Origin: a virus
Reading direction: 5' to 3' (one strand)
Virus record (IMG/VR): IMGVR_UViG_3300027870_000001
Location: 22,792 to 86,791 of that record
DNA: 64,000 nt
The notes under the pieces are model-generated. The model did not search any database. It was not told the origin of the DNA and was given only the letters and a program-made list of their open reading frames with translations. Shown one piece after another: positions 48,173 to 55,984 of the stretch (the first letter of the stretch is position 1; every line of letters starts with the position of its first letter). The position numbers and the translations under genes were made by a program.

Positions 48173-48744
48173 CCGACGACCGGCTCACCTCCGTCTCTCG
48201 CCCGCTCGACTACCGGACCGCGATCGACGAGCACCTCGCCGCGCTCCACGCCGAGCTGACCGCCCACCGCGACGGGATCCTCGCCGTGGCCATGGCGTTC
48301 ACCGACCCCGACCACCGGTACCTCGTGCGCTGGGTCGACGGCGAGAGGCTCGACCTCGGTGTCACCCGCGACCCCGGCCTCCTCGCCCGAGACGACCTGC
48401 GCCTGTGGGCCGAGCAGGATCCGCCGACGATCTGGTGCGACCTGCCCGCCACCGCGGCAGCCGCCTCGACGATCGAGATCGAGATCCCCGAGGTGCCCAT
48501 GGACCCGAAGTACCGGGCGGTCCTCGACGCTGCGCCGTGCGAGGCCCGCCGGCTGGCCGGGCAGATCGTCGAGCTGGTCGACAACGAGGGAGACGGCAAC
48601 GAGATCCTGCTCCTCGTGTTCGCCCTCGCCGCGGTGGCGATCCGCGACGGTGACGCCCTGGACCTCCTCGCCCTCATGCTCGGGGAGGACACCTACGACG
48701 TCGACGCCGTGGTCCAGTCCACGGACCGCACCATCCCCCGGTAA
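48169..48744 (+). CDS. Hypothetical protein, 191 aa
   Basis: ATGA overlap with the methyltransferase-like gene. The N-terminal half is alpha/beta. The C-terminal helical part (LAGQIVELVDNEGDGNEILLLVFALAAVAIRDGDALDLL, outline) is hydrophobic but interrupted by acidic residues. No family recognised. The stop touches promoter copy 18. Confidence 0.73.
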   Translation: MTDDRLTSVSRPLDYRTAIDEHLAALHAELTAHRDGILAVAMAFTDPDHRYLVRWVDGERLDLGVTRDPGLLARDDLRLWAEQDPPTIWCDLPATAAAASTIEIEIPEVPMDPKYRAVLDAAPCEARRLAGQIVELVDNEGDGNEILLLVFALAAVAIRDGDALDLLALMLGEDTYDVDAVVQSTDRTIPR

Positions 48745-48766
48745 CCGTCACCCCTCGTGCTACAGT
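48744..48766 (+). promoter_or_regulatory. Dyad promoter copy 18 (leaderless)
   Basis: Left arm ACCGTCACCCC, right arm CGTGCTACAGT, -10 TACAGT at 48761-48766. Eight nucleotides before the ATG at 48775. The spacer repeats that of copy 3. Confidence 0.8.
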
Positions 48767-48774
48767 CGCACCCC

Positions 48775-48981
48775 ATGAACGCACCCCAACGCACCCACGA
48801 CCCATTCGACGACCGACTGAGCCCCGCCGCCGTGGCCGCGGTGATCACCGCGATCGTGCTGATCCTCTGGATCGCCGTCGCCTGGCACCACACCTCCGAC
48901 CGGTGCCTGGCCCGCGGCGGGATCCTCGTCACGTCCGCCGACGTGGCCCACGGGTTCACGACCTGCGCGATGCCCCGATGA
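48775..48981 (+). CDS. Small single-span membrane protein, 68 aa
   Basis: Predicted leaderless. A hydrophobic helix at about residues 19-37 (AAVAAVITAIVLILWIAVAW) is followed by a soluble tail with two Cys. It resembles the 71-residue protein at 18632 in layout. Confidence 0.74.
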   Translation: MNAPQRTHDPFDDRLSPAAVAAVITAIVLILWIAVAWHHTSDRCLARGGILVTSADVAHGFTTCAMPR

Positions 48982-49769
48982 CCGACGAACCGGTCAACAC
49001 GTTCGACATGTTCTTCGAGGAGTTCACCGCACTGGCCAACAGGTCCGCCGCCTCCGGTGCGATCCACCGCGGGGACGGCACGATCGAGCATTGGCGCACC
49101 CTGCCCGACGGCACCATCGAACGATGGAAGACCGGCGGCGGATGGAACGGGCTCCAGGCCGCGATCGACGAGTACAAGGACAACCCGACGGCCGAGACGC
49201 AAGACGCCATGACCGCCGCCGCCAAGGAGGTCTGGCCCGACGGGATCATCCTCGAAGGCGGACGGATCGACGGCGCCTCCCTCGACCCGAACGGCCTCGG
49301 CTGGGTGCGCTGGTCGGTCGACAACACCGGCACCACCATCCGCCGGCACCGGCCGCGCCGAACGGTCCGGTCCCTTGGCCACCGCCAGCTCCGCCTCAAC
49401 TTCTACGACCGGCGCGACTGGGGCCGCACGATCCGGCTCCTCCAACGGGCGAAGCCGGTGCGAGGATGGCAGCTCAAGGCCCGGTCCCGTCGGTCGCTGG
49501 CCCGTGCGGTCGAACAGGGCCGGTTCGTCCGCCACGACGGCGGGATGCTTGACCTGGGTGTCATCCCCGGTGCGAACGACGGCGACGACGAGCGGGACCC
49601 GGTCCTGTTCGCTCCGGGCACCTTCACCCGGATGGAAGGCGCAATCGACCTGTTCGCCCTCACCCCCGCCGTCGACACCCCGGAGCCTGAGCCGTGGCCA
49701 GCGGAGTTCCCGCAGGCCGAGCGCGGCAAGATCGCGTTCCTCCCCATCGAAGGCCCGGCCGATGCCTGA
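48978..49769 (+). CDS. Hypothetical protein, 263 aa
   Basis: The N-terminal region contains GDGTIEHWRTLPDGTIERWKT, a short internal repeat, and the middle is Arg-rich (RRHRPRRTVRSLGHRQLRLNF). The C-terminal third is acidic. No family recognised. It could be a DNA-binding or regulatory protein. Confidence 0.72.
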   Translation: MTDEPVNTFDMFFEEFTALANRSAASGAIHRGDGTIEHWRTLPDGTIERWKTGGGWNGLQAAIDEYKDNPTAETQDAMTAAAKEVWPDGIILEGGRIDGASLDPNGLGWVRWSVDNTGTTIRRHRPRRTVRSLGHRQLRLNFYDRRDWGRTIRLLQRAKPVRGWQLKARSRRSLARAVEQGRFVRHDGGMLDLGVIPGANDGDDERDPVLFAPGTFTRMEGAIDLFALTPAVDTPEPEPWPAEFPQAERGKIAFLPIEGPADA

Positions 49770-50070
49770 CCGCGGCGAGGTCCGCGAGTGGCTTCGCCTC
49801 CCCCGGGCCACGATCTGGCCGTGCCCACCGTCGTCGGGGATCACCGGATCCGACGACACCCTGGTGCTGCTCGACCTCCTGGCCAACCCGTTCGGCTGGT
49901 CCGCGGGGGACGCCGCCCGCCGTCTCGGCTGGCGCGGCACCGGGCAGGGCCCACGGCTGCGGGCCACCCGGGCGGTGAACCGGCTGGCCAAGGCTGGGCT
50001 CGTCGAGCGCACCCACGGCAAGACGAACACGTGGCGCGCGCTCTGCGCCCCGGTCGACATCGACCTGTGA
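49762..50070 (+). CDS. Winged-helix-like protein, 102 aa
   Basis: LLDLLANPFGWSAGDAARRLGW, then RATRAVNRLAKAGLVERTHGKTNTWRAL, has the helix-turn-helix plus wing layout of MarR/GntR-type winged helices. A single small DNA-binding domain; a candidate regulator of the dyad promoters, though a 92-100 residue protein would need to dimerise. Overlaps the previous gene by 8 bp. Confidence 0.68.
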   Translation: MPDRGEVREWLRLPRATIWPCPPSSGITGSDDTLVLLDLLANPFGWSAGDAARRLGWRGTGQGPRLRATRAVNRLAKAGLVERTHGKTNTWRALCAPVDIDL

Positions 50071-50345
50071 GCCTCCCGGTCGCTCACTCGGGCCGGGTTC
50101 ACGTCGCCGCCGGCCGGTGCGCGACGTGCATCTTCCGGCCGGGGAACCTCATGGACTTGGCCGAGGGTCGGGTCGAGGGGATGGTCGAGGAGGCCGTCGC
50201 GAACGAGTCGGTGATCGTGTGCCACGACACGACGCATGGCCAGGCCGAGCAGGAGCTGGTGTGCCGCGGCTACTTCGAGCGGCACGCCCGACACGTGGTG
50301 GCGCTTCGGTTGGCGGTTGCGATTGGCTGCGTGGAACTGATCTGA
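50067..50345 (+). CDS. Cys-containing actinophage protein, 92 aa
   Basis: GTG start. RCATCIFRPGNLMDL and VIVCHDTTHGQ with LVCRGYFE are a conserved pattern in small actinophage proteins: two Cys, then two separated Cys/His, probably one metal site. It is related in style to the CxxCPWR gene at 21813. Function unknown. Confidence 0.73.
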   Translation: MSLPVAHSGRVHVAAGRCATCIFRPGNLMDLAEGRVEGMVEEAVANESVIVCHDTTHGQAEQELVCRGYFERHARHVVALRLAVAIGCVELI

Positions 50346-50361
50346 TATTGGGGGTTGTGCG

Positions 50362-50384
50362 ACTGTCTCACGTCGTGCTACAGT
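50362..50384 (+). promoter_or_regulatory. Dyad promoter copy 19 (leaderless)
   Basis: -35 TTGTGC at 50355-50360, 18-bp spacer, left arm ACTGTCTCACG, right arm CGTGCTACAGT, -10 at 50379-50384. Seven nucleotides before the ATG at 50392. The last copy before the virion operon. Confidence 0.9.
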
Positions 50385-50391
50385 GACATTC

Positions 50392-50925
50392 ATGGAAGCA
50401 ACCGCTACCCACACCACCAAGGAGCACACCATGAACGCAGTCCGCACCGCCAAGCTCACCCCCGCCCAGCACGCCCTGGCCACCGACCTCGGCTTCGAGG
50501 TCCCCACCACCCGCAGCATCGTCGTCACCGACAAGCCGCTCAAGGCCCTCGCCACCGCCGCCAAGGACGCCGGGCCCAAGAGCACGGCGTTCCTGCTCCT
50601 CGGGAAGATCGGCGCCGCCCTCGCCCTCGCCGGTGACTCCACCAACCTGGAGCCCGACCCCGAGCCGGTCCCCGCCGGTGACCTGCCCACGGTCGAGGGT
50701 GCCACCGTCACCCCGATCGAGGTGCCCGAGGGCACCACGGCCACGGCCACCCGCCCGATCGCCTTCCGCTCCTCGACCTCGGCCCGCACCGCCCGGTTCG
50801 GATCCACCGAGAAGGCCCTCGCCTGGATCACCAAGGCGTTCGCGGGAGCCGACCCCGAGATGGAGTGGGCCGACGTCATGGACCCGGCCACCGGCACCGG
50901 CTTCCGGGTCACCAAGGTCGCCTGA
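50392..50925 (+). CDS. Hypothetical protein, 177 aa
   Basis: Predicted leaderless. A second in-frame ATG at residue 14 follows AAGGAG, so two start sites are possible: a leaderless one and a Shine-Dalgarno one. The N-terminal domain is helical (KLTPAQHALATDLGFEVPTT), the middle is Pro/Glu-rich, and the C-terminal FGSTEKALAWITKAF part is helical. No family recognised. Separated from the capsid gene by a terminator. Confidence 0.76.
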   Translation: MEATATHTTKEHTMNAVRTAKLTPAQHALATDLGFEVPTTRSIVVTDKPLKALATAAKDAGPKSTAFLLLGKIGAALALAGDSTNLEPDPEPVPAGDLPTVEGATVTPIEVPEGTTATATRPIAFRSSTSARTARFGSTEKALAWITKAFAGADPEMEWADVMDPATGTGFRVTKVA

Positions 50926-50992
50926 CCCGCCAAGATCCCGAGGCCCCCGCAGCCCCTCCCCCAGCCCCCTTCGGGCCGGGAGGCCCGGTGAA

Positions 50993-51030
50993 GAAACGAC
51001 CCTCCTGGCTTCGGCCCGGGGGGTCGTTTC
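50993..51030 (+). terminator. Hairpin terminator before the virion operon
   Basis: GAAACGACCC pairs with GGGTCGTTTC, extended by three further pairs; 12-nt loop. Confidence 0.9.
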
Positions 51031-51259
51031 GCGTCGGCCCCGAGCGCCGCTGACCCCTCCCGCTGGGGGTGACCGCCCACCCGACCTGGCGGGGCCGTCA
51101 GCGTCCACACGGGCGGACTGATAGCAGCCTGTACCCAGACCATCCACTTCCAAGCGACGAAGCGGCCGTAACTTCTGGTCAACCCGGTGTGGCCGGGGCA
51201 CGACCCGGCGTGGCCGGATCGGGAACAACATCACCCGATTCGCTGATGGAGGCGAAGTT
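51031..51259 (+). promoter_or_regulatory. Capsid-gene upstream region
   Basis: No gene. There is a weak promoter candidate, ACTTCC (51147) with TAACTT (51170-51175). Two imperfect direct repeats of ACCCGG(T/C)GTGGCCGG follow near 51182 and 51207, then GGAGG at 51247 upstream of the capsid ATG. The repeats could be a binding site for a late regulator. Confidence 0.45.
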
Positions 51260-52999
51260 ATGGATCCGGTCACCACGACCCCCGACGAGATCAAGCTGCT
51301 CGACGACACCCAGATCGGGGACCTTCGGTCCAAGATCGCAGAACGCGCTGAGGAGCTCAAGGAGTCCGACGCCGTCGCAGACATCGAGGAGCTGGAGCTG
51401 CTCGGTGACCTGGGCGAGGCCCTCGACAACGAGGCCGGCCACCGTTACCAGGAAGCCGCAGACCGCGCCGACCGTCGCCAGAAGGCGATGGACCGGCTCG
51501 CTCCGCCGGCCGACCCCGACGCCGTCGACCCGGAGGATGCTCCGGTCGACCCCGAGGCCGTCGACCCCGACGTGGATCCCGAGATCCCCGGCGAGCCCGC
51601 GGTCGACCCCGCCCCGGAGGATGCTCCGATCGTGGCCGGTGACCAGGCCCCCGTGCCGGTCGCTGCGTCGCTGTCGCCCTCCGCGAAGGCGACCCTCGCC
51701 GCGCTGAACAAGCGTCAGCGCACCACCAAGCCCCCGGAGGCCCCCAAGCCCGACGAGTACAGCTCGGTGTTCGTCGCCACCGCCCACGCCGGTGGCAAGA
51801 CCCCGGAGGGCACCGTCCTCACCGGGATCGAGCAGATGGCTGACGTCATCGCCAAGAAGCGCCTCGGGTTCAAGAACATCCCCGACGGGGCCAAGGAGTT
51901 CCTGTCCATCGCGACGGCGGAGAAGCCGGGCACCGGCCTGATCCTCTCCCACGACGCGATGGAGAACTTCCACGTGATCCAGGAAGTCCGCGAGGCCGGC
52001 GGCGTGAACGGTGGGGGCGCCCTCGTGGCGTCCGGTCCGCTCTGCGCCCCCCCGACCCCGATGTACGACTTCTTCCGGGTCGCGGAGGCCCAGAACCCGG
52101 TCGAGCAGGGCCTCGCCGTCCTCCAGGCGCCCCGCGGTGGCGTCCGGTTCATCGTCCCCCCGGACTACACCACGGCCGCTGGTGCGATCGGCATCGAGGG
52201 TGTCGACTACGACATCTCCGACCCGGACGATCCCGAGGACAAGCCGTGCCTGCACGCCGACTGCGCCGCGATCGACGAGGAGTTCGTCGGGGCCATCTCG
52301 CAGTGCGTCACCTTCGGCAACCTCCAGTACAAGACCTTCGCTGAGCAGGTCGCCGCGTTCCTGGAGGACGTCGCCGTCGCCTTCGCCTCCCGCAAGGAGG
52401 GCTTCTACCTCGACTACATCGACGGCAAGTCGACCAACGTCACCGGGATCGAGGTGGGCTACGGCTTCTGGCGTACCCACCTCTACAACCTGGACCTGGC
52501 GGCGGTCGGCTACCGCAAGCGTCGGGGCATGAAGCGTGGTGCCCGCCTGACGGTGATCGAGCCCGACTGGGCTCTCGACGCCGCCAAGACCGACATGGTC
52601 AACGACCAGTCGCTGGGCCTCAACTTCGCCTCGATCCCGGACAGCGCCGTCACCGACGCCTACCGGCAGCGGGGCCTCGACGTCATCTGGGCCAACGACT
52701 CGGCCACCGGCCGGGCCCAGAAGTTCAACGGTGCCCAGAACGCGGGGGCTCTCAACAAGTACCCCGGCACCATCCAGAGCTACATCTTCGCCCCGGGCAC
52801 GTTCGTCCGTCTCGATGGTGGCTCGCTGGACGTCGGCCTCGTTCGGGACTCGGTCCTGAACAAGACCAACGACCTCCAGTTGTTCATGGAGGAGTGGATC
52901 GGGGCCGCGATGCTCGGCCTGGAGTCGGTCCGCCTGCACCACACGGTGTGCCCGTCCGGTGGTTCGCCCGCCGCGGCCACCCTGTACGCCTGCGCCTGA
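51260..52999 (+). CDS. Major capsid protein with N-terminal scaffold-like region
   Basis: 579 residues. Residues 1-150 are acidic, helical and then Pro/Asp-rich, like a fused scaffolding (delta) domain that is normally removed after assembly. From about 165 the protein has HK97-fold hallmarks: a loop region, a long spine helix, then strands; it contains EFVGAISQCVTFGNLQYKTFAEQV and near the end SYIFAPGTFVRLDGG and LHHTVCPSG. Strong GGAGG ribosome site. First gene of the virion operon. No separate protease is seen. Confidence 0.85.
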   Translation: MDPVTTTPDEIKLLDDTQIGDLRSKIAERAEELKESDAVADIEELELLGDLGEALDNEAGHRYQEAADRADRRQKAMDRLAPPADPDAVDPEDAPVDPEAVDPDVDPEIPGEPAVDPAPEDAPIVAGDQAPVPVAASLSPSAKATLAALNKRQRTTKPPEAPKPDEYSSVFVATAHAGGKTPEGTVLTGIEQMADVIAKKRLGFKNIPDGAKEFLSIATAEKPGTGLILSHDAMENFHVIQEVREAGGVNGGGALVASGPLCAPPTPMYDFFRVAEAQNPVEQGLAVLQAPRGGVRFIVPPDYTTAAGAIGIEGVDYDISDPDDPEDKPCLHADCAAIDEEFVGAISQCVTFGNLQYKTFAEQVAAFLEDVAVAFASRKEGFYLDYIDGKSTNVTGIEVGYGFWRTHLYNLDLAAVGYRKRRGMKRGARLTVIEPDWALDAAKTDMVNDQSLGLNFASIPDSAVTDAYRQRGLDVIWANDSATGRAQKFNGAQNAGALNKYPGTIQSYIFAPGTFVRLDGGSLDVGLVRDSVLNKTNDLQLFMEEWIGAAMLGLESVRLHHTVCPSGGSPAAATLYACA

Positions 53000-53004
53000 T
53001 CGGG

Positions 53005-53049
53005 TTGGAGGACGGCTCCCGGAGGTGACTCCGGGGGCTCCCCCTCCAA
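53005..53049 (+). terminator. Intergenic hairpin between capsid and tail-tube genes
   Basis: TTGGAGG pairs with CCTCCAA and, inside, CCCGGAG with CTCCGGG around a GTGA loop. It overlaps the region just upstream of the next ribosome site (GGAAGGAAAG). It may act as an attenuator that lowers downstream expression relative to capsid, or stabilise the capsid mRNA end. Confidence 0.75.
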
Positions 53050-53061
53050 GGAAGGAAAGCC

Positions 53062-53706
53062 ATGACCGTCATCAAGCCCATCAAGGCCAAGCGGCTCCGT
53101 GTCGTGCGGGAGAACACCTGTGGTGTTGCCCAGCTCGGCGTCACCGGACAGATCGTGTCCGACGGATTCATCAAGGTCGAGTTCTCGTTCGAGTACGAGG
53201 ACGGCGAGGAGTTCATCGTCAAGAACGGCAACGGCGATCTGTGCATCAACCAGAAGGACCCGGACCGCCTCAAGCGCATCGGCGTGAAGATCACGCTGTG
53301 CGAGGTGGACCCCGCGGCCATCGAGATGATGCTCGGCGCTCGGCTGATCTCCGTGACCGGCGAACCGACCGGGTTCGCCCTGTCGGAGGATGCCAACACG
53401 GCGAAGGTCGGCCTGGAGCTGTGGAACGGCGTCGCCGGGGACACGTGCTCCGACGAAGGCGATGAGCAGTTCATCCACTGGGCTCTGCCGATGGTGGAGA
53501 ACCTCCGCATGGGCGACATGAGCCACGAGTACGGCCCGGTCCAGGTGGAGCTCTCGGGCAACACCCGGGCGAACGCCAACTACGGGTCGGGCCCATTCGA
53601 TCTGTGGACCCCGGACCTCGGCAACACCGAGCACGTCGCGGCCCAGATCACCGACGTGGCACCTCCCGCCGCCGCGGACGGCTACCAGGAGCTGGAAGCC
53701 GCGTAG
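53062..53706 (+). CDS. Major tail (tube) protein
   Basis: 214 residues. The order VSDGFIKVEFSFEYEDGEEFIVKNGNGDLC, NQKDPDRLKRIGVKITLCEVDP, GLELWNGVAG and WALPMVENLRMGDM (outline) matches the common actinophage tail-tube family. It polymerises around the tape measure. Flanked by hairpins on both sides, consistent with high expression. Confidence 0.87.
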   Translation: MTVIKPIKAKRLRVVRENTCGVAQLGVTGQIVSDGFIKVEFSFEYEDGEEFIVKNGNGDLCINQKDPDRLKRIGVKITLCEVDPAAIEMMLGARLISVTGEPTGFALSEDANTAKVGLELWNGVAGDTCSDEGDEQFIHWALPMVENLRMGDMSHEYGPVQVELSGNTRANANYGSGPFDLWTPDLGNTEHVAAQITDVAPPAAADGYQELEAA

Positions 53707-53722
53707 ATCACCTCCAGAATCT

Positions 53723-53757
53723 GGGTTCGGTCGGCTCGTTGGGGGCCGACCGAACCC
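53723..53757 (+). terminator. Hairpin terminator after tail-tube gene
   Basis: GGGTTCGGTCGGC pairs with GCCGACCGAACCC (13 bp, 9-nt loop). Confidence 0.9.
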
Positions 53758-53787
53758 GGGGCGGAGGTGGCTTGGGAGGAGAGGTAG

Positions 53788-55632
53788 ATGGTGTTCCCGC
53801 ACGCTGGGCAGTACGGCCCCGACGGGCTCGCCAACCGCAACGGCCGGCCGCTGCTGGCCACGCCGTTCGAGGTGCACCCTCGGGGCGACGAAGGGCTGGC
53901 GACCCTGTACTCGGATCGTGACCGGTCCGACACGGTGGCCAACCCGTCGGCCACCGACTCGGCCGGCAACGTGACGGTGTTCGCGGAGCCGGGCGCATAC
54001 GACCTGATCTGCGATGGGCAAGTCCTCCCGATCGTGATCGCTCCAGACCCGGAGGATCTCGAACCGGGCGAGGCGGGCACCACCAGCCTTGTTCGTGACG
54101 ACGTGTTCGTTGGGTATGGCACCAAGAAGAAGCAGTGGGAGGGCGTGCCGATGACGGACCCCGACAGTGGTATCACTGTCTCGGAGTTCGTCTACCCCGG
54201 CGCCGGGATGGCGTCGTTCTTCCCGGGCTACGGGGTGCTCGGTTGCCCAACGATCTTCTCGGACCATGTGGACCAGGCGTTCTTCTCAGGCTCGTTGTTC
54301 GGTGGGGTCGGCACGTACGACGGAGACACGCTCGTCACGCTGCCCGAGTGGTCCCGCCCTGACTCTGATGTCACGCTGGAATGGTGCAACGGGTTCACCG
54401 GCGAGTTCGTCAAGATCGACGACAACGGATTCCATCGGGTCGGTGAACGAGTTGAGCTGTCCGGTGTGCTCGGCGTAGACGGGACGATCAAGCTGGCGGA
54501 AGGTGGTATCACCATCCCGGAATGGGGCGACGAGGAGCCCGACGCTTTCGTGTTCAACTTCCGGTTCCTCGGTTGGCAGTCCGCTGGCCTACTCCAACCC
54601 GCTCCACCGAGTGATGTCGGGGTCTATCTCGCAGGCGGCATCATCGCAGACACCGACCTCGTTGGGGGCGACTTCACGACTGTGGAACTACTCAACGGGG
54701 ACGGGTCTTCGGTCTTCGGCCCCGGCCTTCCCCGGGAAGCCATCGCTGGTGGTGTCTATCTGATCTTGACGGGGGCCAACGTCGCGCGATGGCTGATCAC
54801 AGAATCCGGTCCTTGCGTGAAGCTGGCCGAGCCATCGACCCAGAACTGCATCGTCAAGGTGGCGGCTGGGAACTTCACGGGCACCGACTTCCTGCCTGTC
54901 GAGATGCTGGGCGCAGGCACGATCATCCCCGACACAGGCGGTCGTCTTACCACCACCCTCGACCGCTTCGTTCCAGACAACGATCTCTCTGATCTCGTCA
55001 CCCAAGACGACCTCACCGCCGGTCTTTCCAACAAGGTGACAACCGAAGATGTTGCGACTGCTGTGTCTGGATTGGCGACGACCGAATATGTGGACACTGC
55101 GAAGTCAGATGCCGAGCAGTACGCAGATGGGGCTGACACCGCATTGCTCATGGGGATCAAGTTCCCTGGCAAGCAGCTCTACTCCGGTCTGTGGCCCGAC
55201 GTAGACCCCGATGGTGTCGCTCAAGACATCATCACCACCTGGCAGGTGCCACTGATCAACGCCGCCAACAACAGCCTCGACGTCGGGTACATCAACTTCG
55301 TCGCAGAGACCGCAATCACTCGGTTGGTGGCGCAGGCGGTCTGTTGGACCGACGACGCAGTACAGGCCGACGATTCCACCCTCGGTCCTGGTGCAAGTCT
55401 CCGCTGGGCCTTCCCCGACAGTGAAGGCGGGACCATTGTCCCGTTCCGAGTCATCTTGTGTGGCAACAGCTCACGTCGTCTGCAACAGATGGAAGCCACG
55501 TTCGTCACGGTCCCTGGCCAGGCGTACCGGATGCAGTGGCTCGTTGATGGTGGTGCCGACTCACCTGGCCTCCACGGATGGTTCTACGGGGCACCCGCTG
55601 CCCTCGCTACCATCAACATCTACTCCGCATAA
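53788..55632 (+). CDS. Tail fibre / minor tail protein, 614 aa
   Basis: The N-terminal 100 residues (LATLYSDRDRSDTVANPSATDSAGNVTVFAEPGAYDL, outline) are a virion-anchoring domain frequent in actinophage fibres. Several beta-rich repeats follow. A helical LTAGLSNKVTTEDVATAVSG segment looks like a trimeric coiled-coil, and the C-terminal 180 residues could bind the receptor. Codon use from about 54150 onward is clearly less GC3-rich than in the neighbours, suggesting recent exchange of the receptor-binding part. Confidence 0.8.
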   Translation: MVFPHAGQYGPDGLANRNGRPLLATPFEVHPRGDEGLATLYSDRDRSDTVANPSATDSAGNVTVFAEPGAYDLICDGQVLPIVIAPDPEDLEPGEAGTTSLVRDDVFVGYGTKKKQWEGVPMTDPDSGITVSEFVYPGAGMASFFPGYGVLGCPTIFSDHVDQAFFSGSLFGGVGTYDGDTLVTLPEWSRPDSDVTLEWCNGFTGEFVKIDDNGFHRVGERVELSGVLGVDGTIKLAEGGITIPEWGDEEPDAFVFNFRFLGWQSAGLLQPAPPSDVGVYLAGGIIADTDLVGGDFTTVELLNGDGSSVFGPGLPREAIAGGVYLILTGANVARWLITESGPCVKLAEPSTQNCIVKVAAGNFTGTDFLPVEMLGAGTIIPDTGGRLTTTLDRFVPDNDLSDLVTQDDLTAGLSNKVTTEDVATAVSGLATTEYVDTAKSDAEQYADGADTALLMGIKFPGKQLYSGLWPDVDPDGVAQDIITTWQVPLINAANNSLDVGYINFVAETAITRLVAQAVCWTDDAVQADDSTLGPGASLRWAFPDSEGGTIVPFRVILCGNSSRRLQQMEATFVTVPGQAYRMQWLVDGGADSPGLHGWFYGAPAALATINIYSA

Positions 55633-55661
55633 GACCTCAACACAAAGGAAAGGCAACACCA

Positions 55662-55925
55662 ATGCTGGATACCGCACCTCTCAACCTGGACACGATCCCG
55701 GATCGCCCCGCCACCACGGACCGTTTCGCTGCCTTGTTCGTGCTCGACCGCACGGACCCGGACGGGAACCTGTCGCTGACGACCGAACAGCGCCAGGCGC
55801 TCGGCACCCTGACCGGGCAATACCGCGCAGACATCGCCGCGCTGTTCGGCCTTGACGCCGCCGACGTGATCTTCCGGGCCTACGGCGAAGACACCTCGGT
55901 CACGGTCACCGACTACAGCGACTGA
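55662..55925 (+). CDS. Small virion-region protein, 87 aa
   Basis: AAAGGAAAGG upstream is its ribosome site. A small protein with acidic ends and helices (TTEQRQALGTLTGQYRADIAALFGL, split). It lies between fibre and connector genes and may be a fibre partner or chaperone. No family recognised. Confidence 0.72.
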   Translation: MLDTAPLNLDTIPDRPATTDRFAALFVLDRTDPDGNLSLTTEQRQALGTLTGQYRADIAALFGLDAADVIFRAYGEDTSVTVTDYSD

Positions 55926-55972
55926 CAACACGGCGGACGTGGTTGACCGCCGCCGCCACCACACCTCGACCG

Positions 55973-55978
55973 TAGGAT
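55973..55978 (+). promoter_or_regulatory. Leaderless promoter candidate (-10 TAGGAT)
   Basis: CGTAGGATCACGTC precedes the GTG at 55985 with six nucleotides between -10 and start. Confidence 0.5.
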
Positions 55979-55984
55979 CACGTC

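Noticed and set aside
2071-50384. The dyad family as a CRISPR array or ordinary interspersed repeat
   Set aside because: The copies are kilobases apart, each immediately upstream of a gene or RNA start in one orientation with fixed spacing, which fits promoters rather than arrays or mobile repeats.
54163-54180. Palindrome GACAGTG-GTAT-CACTGTC followed by ACTGTCTCGGAG
   Set aside because: It looks like the dyad left arm, but lies inside the fibre gene, encodes an ordinary DSGITVSEF segment and has no TACAGT downstream. Probably chance, though an operator copy cannot be excluded.
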